A stretch of DNA of 64,000 bases, taken from Brachypodium distachyon (taxonomy: Eukaryota > Streptophyta > Magnoliopsida > Poales > Poaceae). The translations under genes and the position numbers were made by a program. The notes beneath the pieces were generated by a model. It searched no databases. It had not been told where the DNA came from and saw nothing but the letters and a program-made list of their open reading frames with translations. Location: positions 8,414,624 through 8,478,623 of the forward strand of contig NC_016134.3 in NCBI RefSeq assembly GCF_000005505.3, in the 5' to 3' direction. The first letter of the stretch is position 1; every line of letters begins with the position of its first letter. Below, in pieces: positions 11,595-22,930 of this stretch.

Positions 11595-14467
11595 ATGGCG
11601 GCCGCTTCCCCCCTCGACTCCGCCTGGGAGGTATGTGTCCCCACTGATCTCTTCTCCCAACCGTCTCTATCTGTGTATATCTGACGGACGGATCTCTGTG
11701 TCGCCGTCGCCGGCGACGAATGCAGTGCCTGATCGACAACTTCAGCGAGTTCCAGCTCGCCACCGTCGTCACCTTCCTTCTCCACGAGAGCGTCTTCTTC
11801 CTCTCCGGCATCCCCTCCCTCCTCTTCGAGCGCTTCGGACTCTTCGCCAAGTACAAGATCCAGGTCTGCCCCCCCGCCTGCATCACACATCCGTTGATCT
11901 GATGCATTTATGATCTATCTGGTCGAATGTGTGCGTGTATTGATTTCGACAACACAAGAATAATTTCATGGTGGATGGGACATCAGTCACCGAGATAGTC
12001 AGAGAGGAAACATAACCAGACCTTTCTCTGACCTATCATTGTGGAACTTCGCTTTTTTCTTCTTTCTCTAACGTGACAAGGATGACAGTGTCAACAAGAA
12101 AGGGAGATGCATCTAACTTATCTCAAAACTGACGTGGACCAAATAAGAGTAGGAAACACTCCTTTTCAATTTGCTTTCGTTGTCATGTTTGAGAAACACC
12201 TTATGCCTCCCGTCCAAATCGAATTGCCCGCCCCGAGACGACACGGAAAATAAGGAATGCGGAAGCACTTGGTCAGATGGCTCACCTAAACTAAAAAGCT
12301 GGTTGCTTTTCACTGGATGCGATCAACACTGCTTGAATCTTTGCATATCTCGACCGATCTGTTATATAAATTCCCGCCCGAGGTGACAAATCCTTGGAAC
12401 ACAAAAATGCTTTAATGCTAACAGACAAATGTCTAGGCTTGCAAGAAATACGTGAAGACGTAGATTTGTTCGAATCCAGGATCAAATCTCTATTGAGAAA
12501 ATCACATAGTTATATGTTGCAGCTACTAGATATTATACTAATTGGACTACTGCTATAGGAAACTCACACCACGCTTTCAGTATTCAATATACTAATTAGA
12601 TTACCGCTAATAGGAAACGCACGCCACACTTTCAATAATCAATATAAATGCCCTGCTGCAAATTTAGATAATCTTTACTGTTCTTTTTGGCACTAAGAAA
12701 TAATCCAAATTGCAGGACCTACCGTGCATGCTTTTAGAGTAAACCAGTTTTACAGTACAATTTCTAAGAACATTAGTTTTTTTTATTTCTGTATTATATT
12801 ATGTATTGGAGATATATGGTCCTGTTTTCTGTATAACATAGCGTACATTTTCGTTGGAGTAAATTTATCCCAACAAGCTGATTCTGGGTATCATCGAGTC
12901 AATCTGAGCCTCCATTTGCTTGTTTGGAGCATGAAATGTTTCTTGTCAGTGCCTTGTTTTTCTCTTTCTTTATAAAGTAAATCATCCATGTGATTCTGTA
13001 AGAGATCTTGTAATGCTTAAGTTTGGTTTCAGTAATGGAAGCAGTTTATCCTCCTGGCTCTTAAAGAACAGACATGTGAATGGTCTTGTCCCATTTTACC
13101 ATGCGCACCTTGCAATTGTATTACTCGAATGGTTTGTGGCGCTTATGCCATGCTCTGGGTCTTGTTATTGATGTCCATGTTATCGAATTTACTTTACTCC
13201 GAGCGATCTATCTCGTAGTGCTTGTTATCGATTTTGCTCCCAATTCCTAGTTTTCTACTTTCCAGTGCGTGCCAGTTTAATTTGCTCTTTATTATTTTCT
13301 GTTGTGAAATATTTGGTTCACTGGAACTATTTAATTCGGTGAATATTTGTGCGTACCTTGCTGCCAGCCTGCGATACTTGGTTTCCTAAACAAGAAGTGT
13401 GCACATATTTGCAGAAGAAGAGCAACGCCCCTGCTTACCAGAACAGATGTGTGCTGCGTCTCATTCTATACCATGTCGGTGTGAATTTGCCAGTCATGAT
13501 TTTCTCCTATCCCGCCTTTAAATTCATGGGGCTGAGAAGCTCTCTTCCTCTGCCACACTGGTATTAAATTTAATTCCCTCTTTCTTCCTTTCAACAAAAG
13601 TATCCCACCTACCAGTATTCTTTCTTCTCATCTAAGAATGTCTCTTGAGGCAGAAGGATAACCGAAATGAAAGTTGTCTAATCGCTAATGCTATCTATGT
13701 GGCTATGTTGATGCAGGACGGTCATTGTATCTCAAATTCTTTTCTATTTTGTACTTGAGGATTTCATATTCTATTGGGGGCACAGGGCTCTGCATACCAA
13801 ATGGCTATACAAGCATGTCCACAGTGTCCACCACGAGTAAGTGATACTGCTTCACAACCTCTTATTTTGACATGCTATATCAGCTTGGGATCATTCTAAT
13901 TTTTAACACGATAACCTGTGAGCAGATATGCTACACCATTCGGCTTAACTTCGGAATATGCGCACCCTGCTGAAATTTTGTTCCTGGGATTCGCCACGAT
14001 TGTTGGCCCTGCCCTGACTGGCCCTCATTTGATCACTCTATGGCTGTGGATGGTGTTGAGGGTGTTGGAAACAGTTGAAGCTCACAGTGGGTATCACTTC
14101 CCATGGAGCCCATCGAATTTCCTTCCACTGTATGGAGGGTAAGTGAGCGAGAATTCGGAAAGGTGCATTTTGTCCATTCAGTAGGTTGCATATAACAGTG
14201 TTCTGAATTTCTCCTTATGGCCAGCTCTGACTTCCATGACTACCATCACCGTGTTCTCTTCACCAAGTCAGGAAACTATGCGTCTACTTTTGTTTACATG
14301 GACTGGTGAGTATGTTTGTCTTCCATTGTTGTGTTATTTGTTGAACCATGGCTTCTGCTATGCATGACATGCATCTCCTTCCTTCTTCTTGTGCTAGGTT
14401 GTTTGGCACGGATAAAGGTTACCGCAAGATAAAGGCCATCGAAGGGGAAGAAGGGAAGCATTTGTAA
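11595..14467 (+). CDS. SMO2: Sterol 4-alpha-methyl oxidase, SMO2 type, seven exons
   Basis: This ER-membrane non-haem di-iron enzyme removes the second C4-methyl group of 4-alpha-monomethyl sterols in phytosterol (hence brassinosteroid precursor) synthesis, working with a C4-decarboxylase and a 3-ketoreductase. Exons: 11595-11630, 11726-11863, 13415-13560, 13717-13836, 13926-14138, 14225-14305 and 14398-14467 (804 bases, 267 residues). The three histidine clusters of the fatty-acid hydroxylase superfamily are present: HRALH, HSVHH and HDYHH. The block EYATPFGLTSEYAHPAEILF and the region through FPWSPSNFLPLYGG are near-identical to plant SMO2 as I know it. The length (about 265 rather than about 300) also fits SMO2 rather than SMO1. 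Hydrophobic segments near the N terminus and in the middle agree with a multi-pass ER protein. All junctions are GT-AG. Confidence 0.95.
12535..12647. repeat. Two-copy tandem repeat, about 57-bp period, in SMO2 intron 2
   Basis: Two adjacent diverged copies each begin atactaatt and run through aggaaac-caca/cgca and a tttca-tattcaat-like end. They lie inside the 1,551-base intron. Confidence 0.7.
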
Positions 14468-15034
14468 ATTGTGGAAGCTACTCTTTTCTCTCTTAGTCGA
14501 CTTATCGAAGCTAGTTTTTGATCTGTTGTATTGGTGATAACATTGCTCTGATGGGACGAGACTGGCGGCATCTTGATCCAAGGCACAGGCATCATTTGAG
14601 GCCATGGATCCTACATGTCGTGTCTTTCTTTCTCCCATATTTGCTATCATGATAAGATCATGTAATTTGTGGTGAATTAAATCTTTTGTGTGCTACTGGG
14701 GTTTGTTTGGAGACGTGGATACACATCCCAGAGCACAAGTACCTATTTGAAGCAGCAACAACTTATCAGATTAGTTTTGCAAGTCAAGTAAATAACTGAG
14801 ATGTGATTTGTTGGTTATGAGTACTGTTTAGTTGTGCCTCTCTTTTTTCTGTCACTTTCCCTTGTAAATTCATATGGCATTGATTGCACCTTTCAAAGGA
14901 TGCAGATGAATACTGACCATTGCCATCATTTTGAAGCACCTGAATCTGACTGAAGAACAAAACATGGTCTGCATTGCATTGCAGCTAGGGACATCTGATA
15001 CAACATCTGTTTACTTCATATATGTTTGCTTTTC
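14468..15034. other. Convergent intergenic region
   Basis: This is 567 bases between the stop codons of SMO2 (plus) and the SDR gene (minus). It should hold both 3' ends. No other gene is seen. Confidence 0.6.
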
Positions 15035-15847
15035 TCATAGCTTGGCTGCTATGGTGCGTCCGCCGTCGACGCAGATGACCTGGCCGGTGATGTATCCGGC
15101 GCCGGGCATGCAGAGGAAGGCGACGAGGGCGGCGACCTCATGGGGCTTGCAGAAGCGGCGCATGGGCACCCTTGCCGTCTCCATCTCGGCGAGCCTCCGT
15201 GCCATGTCCGGGTCTGTGGCGAGCGTGTTGGCGGAGAACTCGGTTTCGACGCCGCCAGGGGCGACGCAGTTGACACGGATGCCTTGCGCCGCCCACTCTG
15301 CAGCGAGGCTCCTGGAGAGCTGGTGCATTCCCCCCTTGGTGAGTGAGTAGACGGAGAGCGCCGGGTAGGCGATGAAGCCGGTGACGGAGGACATGTAGAC
15401 GACCGAGGACGCCTTGGCATGCCGGAGCAGCGGGTGCGCGAGCTGGGCGAGGTGGAAGCAGGGGTCGAGGTTGATGGCCATGAGGCGGGCGTAATCGTCC
15501 GGCGTGGTTTCGGCGGCGGGCTTGTAGAGTGACTGGCCGGCGTTGTTGACGAGGATGTGGAGGTCGCCGTGGAAGAGGCCGCGGACGGTGTCGACGAGGC
15601 TCTCCCTGTCTGCGCGAACCGAGACGTCGCAGACGGAGGCGGTGATGTGGTGGAGGCCCTTGCTCTGCCATTGCCGGCGGCATCGGTCAAGGTCGGCGGC
15701 GTTGCGAGAGCAGGTGTGCACCCTGGCACCGAGGGCAGCTAGCTCCTCGACGATGGCGTGGCCGATCCCTTTGGTTCCTCCGGTGACCAGCGCCGTCTTG
15801 CCGGCCAGGCTCCACCGGAGCTTCTCTGAAGAATCATCCCTTGCCAT
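15035..15847 (-). CDS. Tropinone-reductase-like short-chain dehydrogenase, intronless
   Basis: A 270-residue classical SDR, predicted to be a cytosolic NADP(H)-dependent oxidoreductase. The Rossmann glycine motif TGGTKGIG is at residues 22-29. The NNAG motif is at 101-104. The catalytic Ser154, Tyr167 and Lys171 have the right spacing (YSLTK). CSRN at 46-49 carries Arg48, which favours NADPH. The [18 protein letters not shown] start is typical of plant tropinone reductase homologues, most of which do not reduce tropinone, so the substrate is unknown. The gene is GC-rich with no intron; many plant relatives have several, so this may be an intron-poor or retroposed lineage. A TATA-like tatatag on the minus strand (15913-15924) lies about 70 bases upstream of the ATG. 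Confidence 0.88.
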   Translation of the reverse strand: MARDDSSEKLRWSLAGKTALVTGGTKGIGHAIVEELAALGARVHTCSRNAADLDRCRRQWQSKGLHHITASVCDVSVRADRESLVDTVRGLFHGDLHILVNNAGQSLYKPAAETTPDDYARLMAINLDPCFHLAQLAHPLLRHAKASSVVYMSSVTGFIAYPALSVYSLTKGGMHQLSRSLAAEWAAQGIRVNCVAPGGVETEFSANTLATDPDMARRLAEMETARVPMRRFCKPHEVAALVAFLCMPGAGYITGQVICVDGGRTIAAKL

Positions 15848-18561
15848 CGGTATCAGCTATAATCAAGATGGTTTTGGGTTCAGTCCACCTCCAGCAGCTA
15901 TGCATGGTGGCTAAGCTATATACTCTGTTTGTGTGATTGTCTTGTTGCAGAGCATATGCTTACCTAGGTAAGTTACTATAGTTAGTTAGTATTGGATTCG
16001 CCACCCAACGTATTTACACAGACAAGGAACATAGATAATTTCTAGGCAGGGATGGGTCCTTTTTGCTTTTAGTCTTCTGTTTGCTGGCCGATGAAATCTT
16101 TAATTAAGAGTGTGCATGCTTGTTGGTGAACGTCTAAGTTTGTATTTCTTTCGAACAAAGAAAAATAAGCCGCTCTACAAGAAAGTACTATCATTTTCGG
16201 TGCTGCGTACACACAGGAGAAATTAAAAGATATTAACATCTACTATACCAAATCAATAACTAACTAATTGTCTTGCTAGCTATACAATTTCTCTCATATT
16301 TAGGGTGTACTAAGCACATAGAGATGCAGATGCTAGCAGCTCAAAGTCCCGTAAAAAATTAAAAAAAATCAATAACTAAGCAGCTTTTTTAGCTTATAGC
16401 CAAGGCCACATGCATACAAATGACCAAGCATCAGCATCTGCGCTTGTTTTACGGAGTACACTTTCATAGATGCATCATGTGGGGCCATAGAGATAAACGT
16501 CCATGCTGGCGCTTAATTTGTCCATTAATTATTAATCATTACTGTACATGAAATGGAACTGCCACATTTCCAGCACATGCATGCAGATCAGCCAGGCAGG
16601 CTAATAACACATGGCACATGGGCATGGAATAAGAATAATTCGATTCAAAACAGTAACACACGACATATATGCCCCTGCCCCGGCCACAGTGCAATGCTCT
16701 GCTTTTTTGGCCTTATATATAGGCAACAGCTCCATCTTGATCCTTAATTTGTCATGTCCACATTAATTTGAGGGAGAGCAGTTGGGCTTGGGATGGGCGA
16801 GCACGCTGGGAGTAAGAAGAGGCTTTGTTGGGCCGCCAACCGTGCATGGTAGTAGGCATTATTCATATGGATCAGTGTAGAGCCTGGCCAATCATGCAGG
16901 CGGAAGGAGGCCCAATTGGGTTGTTTTCCTTTTCAATGTCAACATTAGATCACCTGAATGCCCTCAAAAAAAAAAAGATCACCTGAAACCAATGCGGTCT
17001 TCTTCATCTAAAAAAATAAAATAAAATGCGGTCTCATTACCAGGCTTGGTATGACTGAAACAGTCCATGCAAGGATACAGGCAGCTCAGTCCTCCAGGTT
17101 CCTCAATCAAGCAGGCCGCTTGCTGCCTGTTAACTCAGGTTTTACTTCCTTTACCAACATAATACTATGTGTACCATACAGTTGCCCACATGGGTCATTG
17201 AGCAAATTGACAGGCAAGGAAAGGTTGTCCCAGGAGAGGCCAAGATGTAAGCAAAAAGATGGAAACCTTGCAGCAAGGGACATGGTATGGAGGCTCGAAA
17301 GTAATTAATCTGAGATTGCACAACAATGCTCTTCTCCGTACACAAGTGCACAAATTGCTGGATGTTGACCAAACTTGCATAACTTCCTAGTAAATAAAAA
17401 TATATATTATGCAACCAAGGCAGGGCCGCACTGAACCAAAGCATGATACTACAAGTAGTACATGTACATTACAACTCCACCGGATGATAGGGGGCACATG
17501 AACATACTGAAAGAACGACCGAAAAATATATCCGCTTTACAAATGAATTAGGAACAATAATGAATGTACAAAATTCTTGCAACACTTTCACTGCACGCTA
17601 CAACGAAGCACTTTCAATTCAGATAATACAATCAATAAGTGGATTCCAAATTGTGAACAGCATAGATATAGCAACGATATAAAACACTGACCATTAAAAA
17701 TTGACTGCTTATAATATAATTGCTTCAATGCAAGCAGGCCACTTCAGATAGTGAAATATTATTGGTTTAACCAACTATGCGCTCAGTAGCCAGACAATAT
17801 TATACCTGTTAAACTGCGAGCAACAAATACAGTACAAAAAGCAGACATGCACAAGTGACATCATACCGCAAATGTCAATTTAAGCTTACGAGTGCACTGC
17901 TTCTACTAGTTCATCAAAGGGACAAAATAAAAAACAAACACCAACAAACCAACATTTTCAAGAATGAAAAATTCAGCCAGGGATGCTCCCCATCGCAGGT
18001 GTTTATCATCAAAAAAGCAAGCACTTGTAGTCTGTTCAATAGGTAAGAATGGTGAAGCCTGAAGAGTGACTCTATCGTTTTAGGATATGGCAGAATTACA
18101 AAATACGGGTTAATGAAAAAAAATGTAAGAATAAGTATACGATGGTTTTTTAGAGCATCACCTTTTGTAACTTTGGCTGCTCTATTATACTAATTGTTTC
18201 AAATCTCTAATAAATATGCAATCCAGTTTTAAATCCGTTCAAACTTCAAAGGGCTTCATAGCGTCAGCAAATGCAAAGCTAAACAAACCAAACAATTAAA
18301 AGAAAAACAGTACTCAGACATTCAGGCCAGCTTACAAAATTTAGAGCTAGTAATGATATATGTCTTCAGTATTTAGGCCTAGACTGCACTGTGCAGGTCA
18401 TTGACGACATTGTACCAACTAGGTGTGACAACCAGAAATCGTACCCCCGTATGTATTGCAACAATACTGCAGAATCGAGGTACCATAATAAAGCTCTAAC
18501 TAAATGAGATTTGTGAATCGAAGTAAGCAATGTGGTGAAGTGTGTCCAAGGGGCTGCTTAC
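15848..18561. other. Intergenic region, no supported gene
   Basis: The region runs from the SDR promoter to the 3' flank of the DUF1668-like gene. It is AT-rich. Short open frames near 16553 and 17051 match nothing I know. One notable block, 16851-16925, is repeated at 21483-21560. Confidence 0.5.
16851..16925. repeat. Direct repeat flanking the DUF1668 pair (copy 1)
   Basis: The copies share agtaggcatt, catatgg, gtgtagagcct, atcatgcaggc and gcccaattgg in the same order with 21483-21560. Both lie in the same orientation and bracket the two DUF1668-like genes. Confidence 0.7.
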
Positions 18562-19776
18562 TCAAAAGGATATTATATTTTCCAGGCATGGCGAAGTAAG
18601 TCTCCGGAGTGGATCAGAGACAAGATAAACCTGTTTCCACTGGTTGCAGACTACAAGACTGCGAGTAGACTCGACGCAGCAATCTTGTGACTCAGTTGTG
18701 TATGTCGTCATGGTGACAAGTTCGCACGTATGATCCTTCCACATCAGTTCGGGAATTGATGCTGCAGGGGGGTCATGGCTGCAACATCTAAACGAGCAGA
18801 AACCAGGGTTGTCCGCAGGTTTACTGAGAGAAACAAATCTGCGGGTGCTTAGAAGCTCCTCCTCCTCCCCCTTGGCATCATCACGGCCGGTCGATATCGG
18901 GAACTCTAGGATTGACAAGGATGGTGCGCTGCTGCAGACTGTGATCTTGTAAGCGGTGATTCGTCGGGTGGCGCTCGACAAGCCGAGGACGAGAAGGGGG
19001 CCGTGAGGGATGGCGCCGCCGATGAAGGGCAGGTCCTTATCATCCAATTTGGCCCATCGATTCTTCGCCACGTCGAACATGTGTGTGCCCGTCTGCTGCT
19101 CAGTTATCGACGGCCTGTGGATGCTGATCTTCTCGGTTATCGAGACCAGAATGTAGGAGCCGGCCACGGCTACATGGGACTTGATTGTGAACTCCCGCGG
19201 GAAGAGGTATGACCTTGGTGTGAGGTCCCAGGGGAAGAAGGGCGGCCGCGGCAGCTCCTCCCATTGGCAGCCCACGAGACGGCCATCTTCTCCCACCTGT
19301 GCTTGGGAGAGATCGAGCAGCTCGAACCAGGGCACGAAATTGACATCCCCTATCACGGCGGGTGTCCTTGCCAGGGCGTAGATCTTGTCGCCGAGCGGCA
19401 GCAGGACCGGGTAGAGCTTGGTGGACAGAGGCTTGGGTCCCGGGATCACGGCGCCTGTGTTGGTGTCGAAGACGACAGTCTCCGGGGCGTAGTCCGGGGC
19501 ACGGTTGCCGCCGACGCCGACGATCCACGGGCCGTGAATCGACCGCACGGGGACGAACGACATGCAGTGCTTGGCTTCCAGGCGGGCGAGGTGGGGCGGA
19601 ATCGGTGTCGGGGTGCCGCCGGAGCCGGCATCAGCAGCGAAGGGGTGAACCTTGATCACGGAGTAGGCAGGGCTAGTGACTCCATGGCCTACCACTAGGT
19701 ACACTGACGGCGAAGGAGAATCCTTTGAGGACGCCTTCTCCGGCTCCAGCTTCGGCTTCTTCCTCCGCCGCGACAT
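18562..19776 (-). CDS. DUF1668-like protein (kelch-like, grass-expanded family)
   Basis: An intronless 404-residue protein. The start, MSRRRKKPKLEPEK, is a basic nuclear-type stretch. The body runs VYLVVGHGV, then PAYSVIKVHPF, PWIVGVGG, a T-V-V-F-D-T-N-T-G-A-V segment, KLYPVLLPLGDKIYALAR, W-E-E-L-P-R-P-P-F, GSYILVSI, T-H-M-F-D-V-A-K-N-R-W and LDDKDLPF. These repeated beta-rich segments, with value-display and value-in-words phrases, resemble the DUF1668 family, which I know as rice-expanded proteins of unknown function with a propeller-like layout. The family call is from pattern memory and may be off (a kelch/F-box-associated domain is the alternative). No F-box is visible. The gene faces a frameshifted paralogue across a 273-base shared promoter. 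Confidence 0.7.
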   Translation of the reverse strand: MSRRRKKPKLEPEKASSKDSPSPSVYLVVGHGVTSPAYSVIKVHPFAADAGSGGTPTPIPPHLARLEAKHCMSFVPVRSIHGPWIVGVGGNRAPDYAPETVVFDTNTGAVIPGPKPLSTKLYPVLLPLGDKIYALARTPAVIGDVNFVPWFELLDLSQAQVGEDGRLVGCQWEELPRPPFFPWDLTPRSYLFPREFTIKSHVAVAGSYILVSITEKISIHRPSITEQQTGTHMFDVAKNRWAKLDDKDLPFIGGAIPHGPLLVLGLSSATRRITAYKITVCSSAPSLSILEFPISTGRDDAKGEEEELLSTRRFVSLSKPADNPGFCSFRCCSHDPPAASIPELMWKDHTCELVTMTTYTTESQDCCVESTRSLVVCNQWKQVYLVSDPLRRLTSPCLENIISF

Positions 19777-20049
19777 CTCCGCGCACCGCCGCCGCGCAAG
19801 TTTTTTTTATGGGAAGGTTGGTGATTGGTTTTTTTTTTTTAGAATGGTTGGTGATTGGTTTGGATGAGTGGTTCGGCTCATCCGGAAAAAAAAACTTTTT
19901 CCAGCCAAGTCTGGTGTTTATGGGCCTGAGGGCTATTCTTTGCCCTCCCCCCCTCATCATATGGACGCTAGCTAGGGTTTTTTTTCCTGCTATCTCGCCG
20001 CCAGCCTCCTTCCCCCCGCCCCCGGCCGTACTCAGAAACAGGAGGAGAG
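19777..20049. promoter_or_regulatory. Bidirectional promoter of the DUF1668-like pair
   Basis: The two head-to-head start codons are 273 bases apart, so both leaders and promoters share this segment. It includes a short duplicated block (ggttggtgattggttt, twice, near 19815 and 19845). No unambiguous TATA box is seen. Confidence 0.55.
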
Positions 20050-21164
20050 ATGCCGATGCCGGAGAAGAAGATGAAGAGGAAGAGTAGTTCGAGTACCGCA
20101 CCTCGGCTCATTCGCGTTCGCCCAGCTGGGAGCAAGAAGAAGATGCCTTGTAGCGAGGCTGCGCAGCCGGTGTACCTAGTTTTGGAGCACTGCGGAGACT
20201 CCAAGCCCTACTACACCGTCATTGAGGCCGCCGGCGGCGCCGCCTCCCACACCATCCAGAACCTCAGCGACGGCATGTCCTTCGCCGCGGTGGAGTCGGC
20301 GCGGCACGGGCCCCGGATCGTCGGCGTCGGCCTGCGAAGCGCCACTGTCTACAACCCCAAAACCTCCAGGGAGATCGCCGCCCCCTTCCTTCCGGACCGC
20401 AAGCTGAACCCCGTCCTGATCGCGCACGGCAGCAAGCTCTACGCGCTCTCCCGCGTCCCCTCCGTCGTCAGGGGCATCGACTTCGACCCCTGGTTCTTCG
20501 TCCTCGACCTCGACGACAGTTACGCCACCACCGGGACCGTCAGGGGCACCAGTTGGCTTAGCCTGCCGCCGCCTCAACCCGCTCGAGTACCGCGACCCGC
20601 CCGAGTACCGCGTCGCGTCCTACGCCGTCGTCGGCTCCCACATCCTGCTCTCCGCCTCCGTGCACCAGCAACCAGATAAACAGGGTACATGCGCCTTTGA
20701 TGTGGACGCCAAGGAATGGCACATGGTGGATGACAAGAACCTGCCTTTCGTCGGCCAGGCCGTGCCCCTCGGCGACCGCCGCTTCCTCCTCCGCCAAGGC
20801 GAAAGGCGGCGCTCCGACGGTGTACTACATGGAGATGCAGGTGGTCTTTTCACCAGGAAGAAGCTCATGCTGTACCATTATAGAGTTGGCGGTGGTATCT
20901 GAGGGCATGGTGCCGGGGCAGCTCTTGTGCGCCATGGGGAACGGCTGTTTCGTTTCTTTCGACGTTGATGATCCCGAAACAGATGATGACAAGCGGCGGT
21001 GGCGGGACAAAGCACGCATTGTTCATCGCATCTACTCTCAGGTTCTCGACGCCGAGACCAAATCGGTTGTCACAGCGTTGCAGCAGGAGCACGTTTACAA
21101 ACTGCGTGATCCATACCATCATTTGGATCCTCCTACTCGTGTGGTTGCTGCGGTAACTATATAA
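20050..21164 (+). pseudogene. DUF1668-like paralogue broken by two frameshifts
   Basis: This is the inverted duplicate of the neighbouring gene. Frame one gives VYLVLEHCGD, YYTVIEAAGG, P-R-I-V-G-V-G, KLNPVLIAHGSKLYALSRVP, DFDPWFFVLDL and TSWLSLPPP. Homology then moves to another frame at about 20570, giving NPLEYRDPPEYRVASYAVVG, TCAFDVDAKEWHMVDDKN and LPFVGQAVPLGDRRFLL. It moves again at about 20795 to the third frame, giving IIELAVVSEGMVPGQ, LLCAMGNGCFVSFDVDDP and a stop at 21162-21164. Both jumps are in the same direction (+1). Each half remains similar to the family with no internal stop before the shifts, so the decay is recent or the shifts are sequence errors. An intron cannot explain them, as homology continues across each point without a gap. 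Confidence 0.75.
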
Positions 21165-21482
21165 GCATGGAGCAGAACCATCTAAGGTTGTTACAGTAAA
21201 AAACATATGTGATGAAGCAAGTTAATTAGACAGTACTTTCACCGAGATGTGCTGCAGCAAAATGCACCGAGTTGTGGCCACCTTGGATGGTATCTTCTTG
21301 CATGTAGGCCTTCCTTCGTCTATCTGTAAGCATGGTGGATGTCTGCATGCTAGTGGAGTGCCATGTGTTTGCTCAGCGTCTTAACTATGAATTGTATTGC
21401 CACCGCACTGCCCATCTATTGGGACCGCGACGAGCGAGGTCCATGAACTGGGCGTTGCCGGCGCTAAACACGTAGTACAGCG

Positions 21483-21560
21483 GTAGGCATTCATATGGGC
21501 CGGTGTAGAGCCTACAGGCCCATCATGCAGGCAGAAGAAAAATGCCCAATTGGTTACTTG
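21483..21560. repeat. Direct repeat flanking the DUF1668 pair (copy 2)
   Basis: Counterpart of 16851-16925, in the same orientation, with gtaggcattcatatgg, gtgtagagcct, catcatgcaggc and gcccaattgg. Confidence 0.7.
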
Positions 21561-22199
21561 TTTGCCGTTTCTCTGAAATTCGAGACCTTGTTAATTGTTA
21601 TGCGTTAAGCACTTGCACTTCAGAAGAGTGCACTAACTCAGGCAAGCTGATGAGGCTAAATGCTGATGGGCTAATTTTATTGTAGAAATTTTCTCGTGTT
21701 CCCGCTAAAGGAAATAATTTTCTCGGGTTTAGGGATTAGTTTTCGCTTGAAGAAATAGTTTTCTAAGCTTTCAGAAACTTTACTGAGGAATAATGAAAAG
21801 TCATGAAGAATAATTATCTGCCAGACAAAACAAATTATAACAAAAGAGTTGTCCAAGTTATTTTTATTTAATTTTGTGATGATATGCAATCGTGAAATAT
21901 GCAACCTGAGAGCATCTCTAGCAGATACCGTATATCACCCTGATCTCTTATTGTTTCGGCAAAAAAATAATAAGACTCAAGCAGATCCCGTAAAATCGAC
22001 CGGCCCATTTTCCTTCTGGATCCCCCTAAAATCACCTGCTGCCACACTATATGTCCAGTTCCCCCGCGAGATTTTTGGGTAACCTGCATCTCCTAATTAA
22101 AACACGTTTTGCAGGGCTGCAATTTCAACTCGTGCTCTTTCGATTCCACACCTGCCTCGTCCTCGAAACGAGCCGCCACGGGCTGCTCCTCTGGCCATT

Positions 22200-22930
22200 G
22201 CATAACTGAGAAGATTCTAGAATACTTATAGATATTTACAAGAAGCCTTCGAGCTCCCTAGAAGGCTTGAGAGGTTGCATGAATGTTGAGATATTTGTCA
22301 TGTAAGCTCCTAGAGCAATTTCACCACGGTAAGATAGAAATATTCTGGAAATCTCTTGGTACATGAAGAGTAGTGCTATTTACCATGAAAGACACTGGTA
22401 GAGCAATATTTTGATGGAAAAAATAAGAAATATTTACACTAGGATATTTTGGTAGAGTATTCTAGAGAATAAATAGTTGTCATATGATGTTTAAGATGAT
22501 GACACTTTGAAAGGGCATTTCTATCCCATTATTTGTTAATGATAACATGATAGTGGACTAATAGTGTGCTAAGTATTTCAGATTCGATATCAAATGGCAG
22601 CTTGTATCCCTAAATTTTGAAAATAAAATTAAAATTGTTATACTCACCTATTTACACACCCATCTAGTCGACCATATCGATCTTTCACACTTGTCATGCA
22701 TTAAATGATATTGTAAAGTATAAATAGAGGTGTTGCCTCATCACATGATGAGTATTGTACCAAAAAGGTGTACCAAGCATAAGATGTTAGCTATCATGAG
22801 TGAGTTTAAAGTTATGTTAGTAACGTAGATAGTAAAATTAGTGTTGTGACAAAGTTGTGATAACAAATAAAGTCTTCAATTCTTCTCTACTAAGTGTGAT
22901 TTTTCAATTATTTTAATGTGAAGTGGTTAT
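22200..22930 (+). mobile_element. Possible solo LTR
   Basis: The block has an LTR-like order: AT-rich upstream part, tataaatagagg at about 22719, tgttgcctcatcac, then an aataaagtcttc polyadenylation-like signal at about 22866. I could not fix the TG...CA ends or a 5-base target duplication, so this is tentative. Confidence 0.3.

Noticed and set aside
11225..11913. Minus-strand 221-codon frame and plus-strand 158-codon frame across the SMO2 5' region
   Set aside because: They overlap SMO2 exons 1-2, whose frame and splice sites match the known family; the frames are low-complexity shadows.
12411..12485. tRNA-like ttcgaatcc loop
   Set aside because: No matching acceptor stem or D-arm; not a tRNA.
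15049..15914. Several long frames overlapping the SDR gene on both strands
   Set aside because: Shadows of one GC-rich coding region; only the 270-residue frame carries SDR motifs.
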